Shown here piece by piece: positions 9,561 to 20,678 of a stretch of DNA of 20,678 bases. Origin of the DNA: Plakobranchus ocellatus. Taxonomy: Eukaryota > Mollusca > Gastropoda > Plakobranchidae. The first letter of the stretch is position 1; each line of letters opens with the position of its first letter. Where the stretch lies: positions 104,928 through 125,605 of the forward strand of contig BLXT01007668.1 of the NCBI GenBank assembly GCA_019648995.1, in the 5' to 3' direction. The position numbers and the translations under genes were made by a program. The notes below the pieces were generated by a model. It searched no databases. It saw only the letters and a list, made by a program, of their open reading frames with translations, and was not told the DNA's origin.

Positions 9561-10201
9561 AGAAAAGAATTTATTGGCCAATTCTAGCTTTAACTAATTT
9601 TTGAAAAGATGACAACATCTGACAGAAAGGGAGAGAGACAACAAAACATTGCTTCTACGGCTACTATGCTGGGGATTTGTTTTTGGGTGCGTTTTAATTT
9701 ATGTTGTATGCGTGCACGTGTGTGTGCTCTCCACCCCCCCAAACAAAACAAAAAAAAATGTTGGCCCATGGATCGAGGCTTGTTTTTTATAGACCAATTT
9801 ATGAATTAGGGTCTACTGTGAAGAAATTGAACTGGAAAATTCTCACCATAGGTTGGTATGCCTCTAATATCATTTCAAACCTAGCTAAATTTGAACGTAG
9901 ACACTAGACCATTCCCAAAACTGGTGAAGCTTAAAGATTTCCAAATCAACCAGAATGGATTCCAATTCCAAATTATAAGCAGAGCTCACCAAGAAATCAT
10001 TCAACATGCAGCAATCGTAAAAAAGTTTTTATTTTCACAGTTAAGATATATCAGACGAGCTTGAATCAGATTATTGTGCTTTTCTATACACTGTTACAGG
10101 CCCCTAACATCATCAGAAACAAGGATCTACCAAAACAAGACTGCATCTTACACAGGTTTCTCATAATTCGGTTTTCTCTTCTTATTGGACGGGAGAATTG
10201 C

Positions 10202-10257
10202 CTATCTATCTGTCTATCTATACACATATATATATATACAAATATATATTTATATAT

Positions 10258-10291
<34 letters not shown>

Positions 10292-10300
10292 TATATTATA
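10202..10300. repeat. Compound microsatellite (CTAT)n-(AT)n-(CA)n-(AT)n
   Basis: CTAT tetranucleotides, TA runs, a CA run and a final TA run, followed by an A18 tract at 10334-10351. The 105-codon frame across it is low-complexity. Confidence 0.95.
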
Positions 10301-10417
10301 GTCATCATTACATTCTGTTTTCTTCTAATTCATAAAAAAAAAAAAAAAAAAGACAAGGTACCCAATGTTTGCTACTAAGTTTACAATAGTGGCGGTATAG
10401 GCCAAGCTTAAGTTTAC

Positions 10418-10490
10418 CTCCGATGTTGAAAGCACCAAGGAAGAAAAACGCTAATGGCATTTGAATTAAAAGTGTGAAATCTTGACAAAA
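10418..10490 (-). other. Candidate 73-nt exon, unassigned
   Basis: On the minus strand an acceptor-like CATAG precedes an open frame FCQDFTLLIQMPLAFFFLGA and then FNIG, ending GGAG|GTAAAC, a good donor. The peptide is hydrophobic and unlike a microsatellite translation. I do not recognise it. It could be an alternative upstream exon, part of an unseen gene, or chance. Confidence 0.15.
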
Positions 10491-11154
10491 CTATGATTTT
10501 GAAAGGTGTGATATATATTATATTAGATTTAACATTAAAGGTCATAACCAAGCTGGAGTGAGGTGATCTTAAAGATAGGAGAGAAATCAAGTGATTGTAT
10601 AAACACAGATTGTGTCACTTTGCTGCATTGGGAATAAGAAAGGACTTGAAAATTACATTTTAAATACAACAAAACGATACAAAAGAGGCAGATGTCGGCA
10701 AAAAATAATATTACATCAAGAGTTGTTTTTTTTTTCTTTTTAAACAGTAAGGGGTGGATTGAAGGAGACACGAATAAAAACTAATGCACCTATTTTTTAG
10801 TATCTCCAATTGTGCTTCAGATTTAGCTTTTAAAAGACTACCGACTGTACATTGTAGGCAGTAAAAAAAAACTACTCGATTGTAGTTATTCAGTTGTGCT
10901 GGAGGAATTAAAACCTGTCCATTTAGTCACAACTGCATAATGACACCAACAGTAACCCTTGTCTGCTCCCTTTTCCGTGTTGGAGGGATCAGTGAAGTAG
11001 CATCAGCAGCATTTGTTGGTCATGCTGCTAGATTGTTGATAAATAGAAAGATGTAGAGAGACAGACTCACAGAACCGAAAGAGGGGTGGGGGGAAAGGTA
11101 AAGATAGGCGCCAGAAGAATTTTAAAAATAAGGGATACATGTGGACAAAAAGAT

Positions 11155-11226
11155 CCTGGTTAATGCATCTACATAAAAAAGATAAAGAAACCTAGTTAAT
11201 GCATCTACCTAAAAATAAAGAAAAGA
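11155..11226. repeat. 36-bp tandem duplication
   Basis: Two copies of CCTGGTTAATGCATCTACAT followed by an A-rich tail with AAAG start at 11155 and 11191. They differ at a few bases. Intergenic. Confidence 0.8.
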
Positions 11227-13745
11227 GTCTTTAATGAATATAGATTTACCAGGGTAGGGTCGTGATTTTTCTACATTAGAAATTTAACAGCATTTTTAAG
11301 ATACATGTAGTTTCTTTGCTAATTTCAGAAACTTTGGGCCATTATTTTTGTATATTATTTATACTTGCTTGAATTAAGTTTACACAGCAAAGAGAGAAAA
11401 AACAACAAATAAAAACAAAAGAGGAGACAGGTAGAGAGGAGGGATCATGAGAGAAAGACTGAGAGAAGAATTTTTATCAAAGGAATCGATGTGTTTAAAG
11501 TAATATCCTATTTGCTAGTGTCCTATGAGTATGAGATTTGAAAAGTGATTTATTTGTTTCAGAATAACCTAGAAAAGTTTACATCAGATATGTTTTTGGA
11601 AAAGCCAGAAATTTTGAACATTTTCATCGCCATTGCTAAATGAAGTCAAGTATTGGTTGCATTACGTCTATGACAAATACTTCACTTGATTTGGCTATGT
11701 CAGAATAGGAGGAGACACTCCCGCAGTAATTTGTTACGTACATAATAATTAAAGGCCATTCCATTCCTTCACAACTGAGACAAGAAATTTCAGATTGATT
11801 GTAAACATTTTTTCTTGTTCTCATTAAAAACATTTCTGCTTTAAGAATAATTTATTGACTTTGTCTCTTATTGAAATCACCTTTTGAAAAAAATGCAAAG
11901 ATGTTTTTCCTTACAAAAAAAATCACAAAAATTAATTACAGATATCATTTAAGGTAAATGAAATAAATGTACTTTGCAATTCCTAAATATTACTGCCTTA
12001 TAAGCACAAATCTTCTTGTTCCTAAAATAGGACCTGACATTAAGCATAGATACTAGAAGGACAAATAGTACCAGTATAACTCCTGTACTATAAATGTTCT
12101 TCAGCCCAGTTTTTAACCAACCCTCATATAAGCATGCAGAAATAAACAGGTAAGTTTTAACTGCAAAACTGTACACTATTGAAAATTTGTTTTAAGAGTT
12201 GAATATACAACACAAATAAATGAATTAAATGCAAACAAAGCGTGTGAGGTATTAGTCATTCTATTGCTCCAGAAATGTTGTGCAAAACCAAAATCAAAAC
12301 TAGTTTAACTTGACAAAATCATTTTTAAATCATTTTAGTCTTATCTTAATAAATGTAACAAAAAACAATCTCATCAACATAAAGAAACAAGAAAATAGTA
12401 GCTGATGGCCGCTGAACAGAAATAAAACAAAGAAAACAGTCTGAGTATTCTAGAAAAAGAACAATCTTTAAACAGATAACAAGTCCCAGTATCAAAAAAA
12501 TATGATTGATAATTCTTCTCCATGCATTTTAATCAGCTGTTTATTTTTGCCAAAAAAAAATACTGATGAAGGTTATAACCTTACTTTTCCTGGTGAAAGA
12601 AAGACCATCATCCTTGTAGTCAATATTTTCAGATTTAATAAAGAAATGGACAACGGAGAAACAGTAAATGTAAATAACAAATTACAAAATCATAACCATT
12701 TATCACTTTTAATCATGCATTCATCAGCTTGTCAATTTATGATAGACAAAAGTAATTGCTCAAAATAATTATTTTTTATACAAAGACTAACCTTTTTTTA
12801 ATGATTTATTTTTTGAGAGGATGAGGTTTAAAATGAAGCTACAATATACCATCAACTTTCTTTTATCACAGAGAGAAAACATTTCAGAGAAGAGCTGGCA
12901 TATTGTGTATTCCACAAACTTAACTTTAACCTAGCACTGCATAAATTAATATCTCCTTTTAGGAGTGTAGTATATCATTTTGTATTTCAAACTTTAATAT
13001 TTTGGTAATTTTCTTGTAAGAAAGACTTTTATCAAAGTCCTGCAAAATTAATGGACTTTTCTTCTTCAAATTTATGAACAGCCTATTAAATTTTTGTTCT
13101 ACCAAATGTTTTGCTCTTTTTCCTATTGCATACTTAATTTCATCCGAGTTCGATTTCTTATTTACAAATAACTTGAAAGAAACTGATGAGTGTAGAGGCA
13201 AGAGTAACAAGCTTTGCAAAGTTTGATAACACATTTTCTAGTGATAACTTATATGGACTCTTTCTGTCTCTTCCTCACTCTCTTGGTCTCTCTCCTCATG
13301 TTTCTATATTATTCATTTGTCATGCAGATATTCTAGGCTCAGCTTCCAGTTTCAAGCACATCTTAAGAACTATTATAATTCTACAACCCTACAAAAATGA
13401 CAACAAATATATTATTCTGGAAGATATGAGTGTTGGTTTGAAGTGCAATGTTTGGTACAATGTTCTGACATCATATGGTTCTAGCAAAAAAAAAAAGACA
13501 TGCAAACAAAAAAAAAAGAAGGAACTATGATTAAAACAATGAAAAAGTTATCTTTAACCATTTCCTTATAGGAAGTACATCATTGAAAATTCGTAACAAG
13601 GGAACAACAAATTCTATTTTGTCTTCCACAAAAAAAGAAAAAAAGACCTAATAACGAATTTGGTAAATTTATGCATTACAATCAATAGGGTTTTCAAATT
13701 AAATGTATATAAATCCAAAAATAATAAGGCTTTTTTTTTCAATTA

Positions 13746-13772
13746 AAAAGTCTTTCAAGGTGAAAGACTTTT
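13746..13772. other. Perfect 12-bp hairpin in ALT 3' flank
   Basis: AAAAGTCTTTCA (13746-13757), 3-base spacer AGG, and TGAAAGACTTTT (13761-13772) are perfect reverse complements. It lies about 540 bp downstream of the ALT stop and could be transcribed in its 3' UTR. Confidence 0.9.
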
Positions 13773-14311
13773 GCACAATTTCAGTTCAATGCTCAAGCTT
13801 ATCTATCTTGAAGCTGAAATAAAACACTTAAGAAAACTAAGTTAACACATCATGAAAATTGATTTCCTCACATTAAATAATGATAAAATGCGCATAAACA
13901 CATAAACATTTTTTAAAACTATCATCACGACTAAATAAACCATGGACAGTGCATAAACATATTAAACTAAATAACCAACATAATAGAAATAAGATTTGAA
14001 GTACTACACCAAATTTGGCTAAAATTTAAAGATCACATTACAAGAAAAACATTTGGAAATCATCAATTGTTCTTTTGAACTAAATGGTATTCATATTGCA
14101 ACATATTATCATCTAAATAATGTAAACAAAGTTTTTGAATTTGCTTTCTAAGAATATGCATTTCATAAAAAATGGTATCTAAATAATTAAAATCCTAGGA
14201 AGTCGCATAAATCTGATTGGTACCTAACTATTGTTTACCATTAGCTTTAGTTTATGTATGCATTATAATAAGAAATATAAAAATGTAAAGATTGATATCC
14301 AGCTTTGCTGC

Positions 14312-20367
<6,056 letters not shown>

Positions 20368-20678
20368 CTGTGAAATTCGATGAAAAAAAGAAGAGAGTAT
20401 AGATGAATCATTCAACCAAAAATACGGGCTTTACAGACATTCTTGAGTCGATAGCTATCATTATCAACACATCTTTATATTGTGATTTGAATCTGCAGCA
20501 AAAAAATTAAGGATGTTGCTTGTCATTCACATGCCGTTGGAATATAAAATAGTCTATGGGTAAAAGGCATTTTATTTTACTCATTCTCATTTAAATAGAA
20601 ACTGCTGATGATGTGTGTTATGTTGCATGTTTTCTTAAATATCTTTTTTTTTTTTTTTGGGGGGGGGGGGGGGGGGGG
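20368..20678. other. ALT intron sequence running off the window
   Basis: No coding exon was recognised in these 311 bases upstream of the first visible ALT exon. They end in a T15 run followed directly by a G20 run (20644-20678). Confidence 0.7.

Larger units (their letters stand above)
8455..14311. other. Intergenic region between ALT 3' end and MPPE1 5' end
   Basis: About 5.9 kb with no protein I recognise. Reading from MPPE1 toward ALT it holds hexanucleotide satellite (8463-8600), a CpG-richer probable promoter stretch (about 8640-9560), a compound microsatellite (10202-10300), a weak candidate exon (10418-10490), a 36-bp tandem duplication (11155-11226) and the presumed ALT 3' UTR with a hairpin (13746-13772). 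Open frames here, up to 114 codons, are overlapping, low-complexity or unrecognised. The nearest AATAAA on the minus strand that I found is at 12810-12805, far from the ALT stop, so the ALT cleavage site is not placed. Confidence 0.6.

Noticed and set aside
10061-10378. 105-codon plus-strand and 63-codon minus-strand frames
   Set aside because: Much of each is translated microsatellite (TA, CA, CTAT runs), giving repetitive Ile/Tyr/His/Thr or Cys/Val strings.
10886-11053. Plus-strand open frame with acceptor-like TTATTCAG and a Cys-containing peptide
   Set aside because: Only 56 codons, no start, no good donor and no recognised similarity; expected by chance.
13186-13530. 114-codon plus-strand frame
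   Set aside because: Ends in poly-lysine from A runs, overlaps a different frame on the other strand and shows no family similarity.

Overview
The window is nuclear DNA from an animal. It is AT-rich, full of homopolymer runs and microsatellites, and carries intron-rich genes with GT-AG splice sites. The protein sequences are clearly metazoan. The AT-rich composition, introns of about 0.25-2 kb and TCTAGA/AGATCT simple-sequence arrays would fit a mollusc, possibly a gastropod, but the lineage is an inference and was not tested. No bacterial operon, CRISPR array, phage gene, tRNA or rRNA was seen.

Both supported genes lie on the minus strand, head to tail. At the right, positions 20367 down to 14312 hold the last nine coding exons (331 codons plus stop) of an alanine aminotransferase (GPT/ALT). 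This is the PLP enzyme that interconverts alanine and 2-oxoglutarate with pyruvate and glutamate. Its 5' exons lie beyond the right edge. At the left, 8454 down to 138 hold a complete nine-exon gene of 390 codons for a metallophosphoesterase 1 (MPPE1/PGAP5) orthologue, the ER-exit-site enzyme that trims ethanolamine phosphate from GPI anchors. All five metal-site motifs, an N-terminal and a C-terminal membrane segment and a C-terminal dilysine ER-retrieval signal can be read directly. None of the available open reading frames shows either gene whole; both were rebuilt exon by exon from splice sites, phase and family motifs.

Between the genes (8455-14311) is about 5.9 kb without a recognisable protein. 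It holds the presumed MPPE1 promoter and 5' UTR (a visibly CpG-richer stretch around 8.65-9.55 kb), a compound microsatellite, a small tandem duplication, one weak candidate exon (10418-10490), and the ALT 3' flank with a perfect 12-bp hairpin. The introns hold a seven-copy 34-bp minisatellite, a degenerate repeat family with internal dyads, a GC-rich island with a palindrome, C/CT and G tracts, and hexanucleotide satellite patches around MPPE1 exon 1.

The two enzymes have no obvious joint pathway; their adjacency looks like ordinary gene order. I do not see a previously undescribed system. The items most worth checking are the repeat families, the candidate extra exon and the modular phase-0 exon structure of MPPE1.
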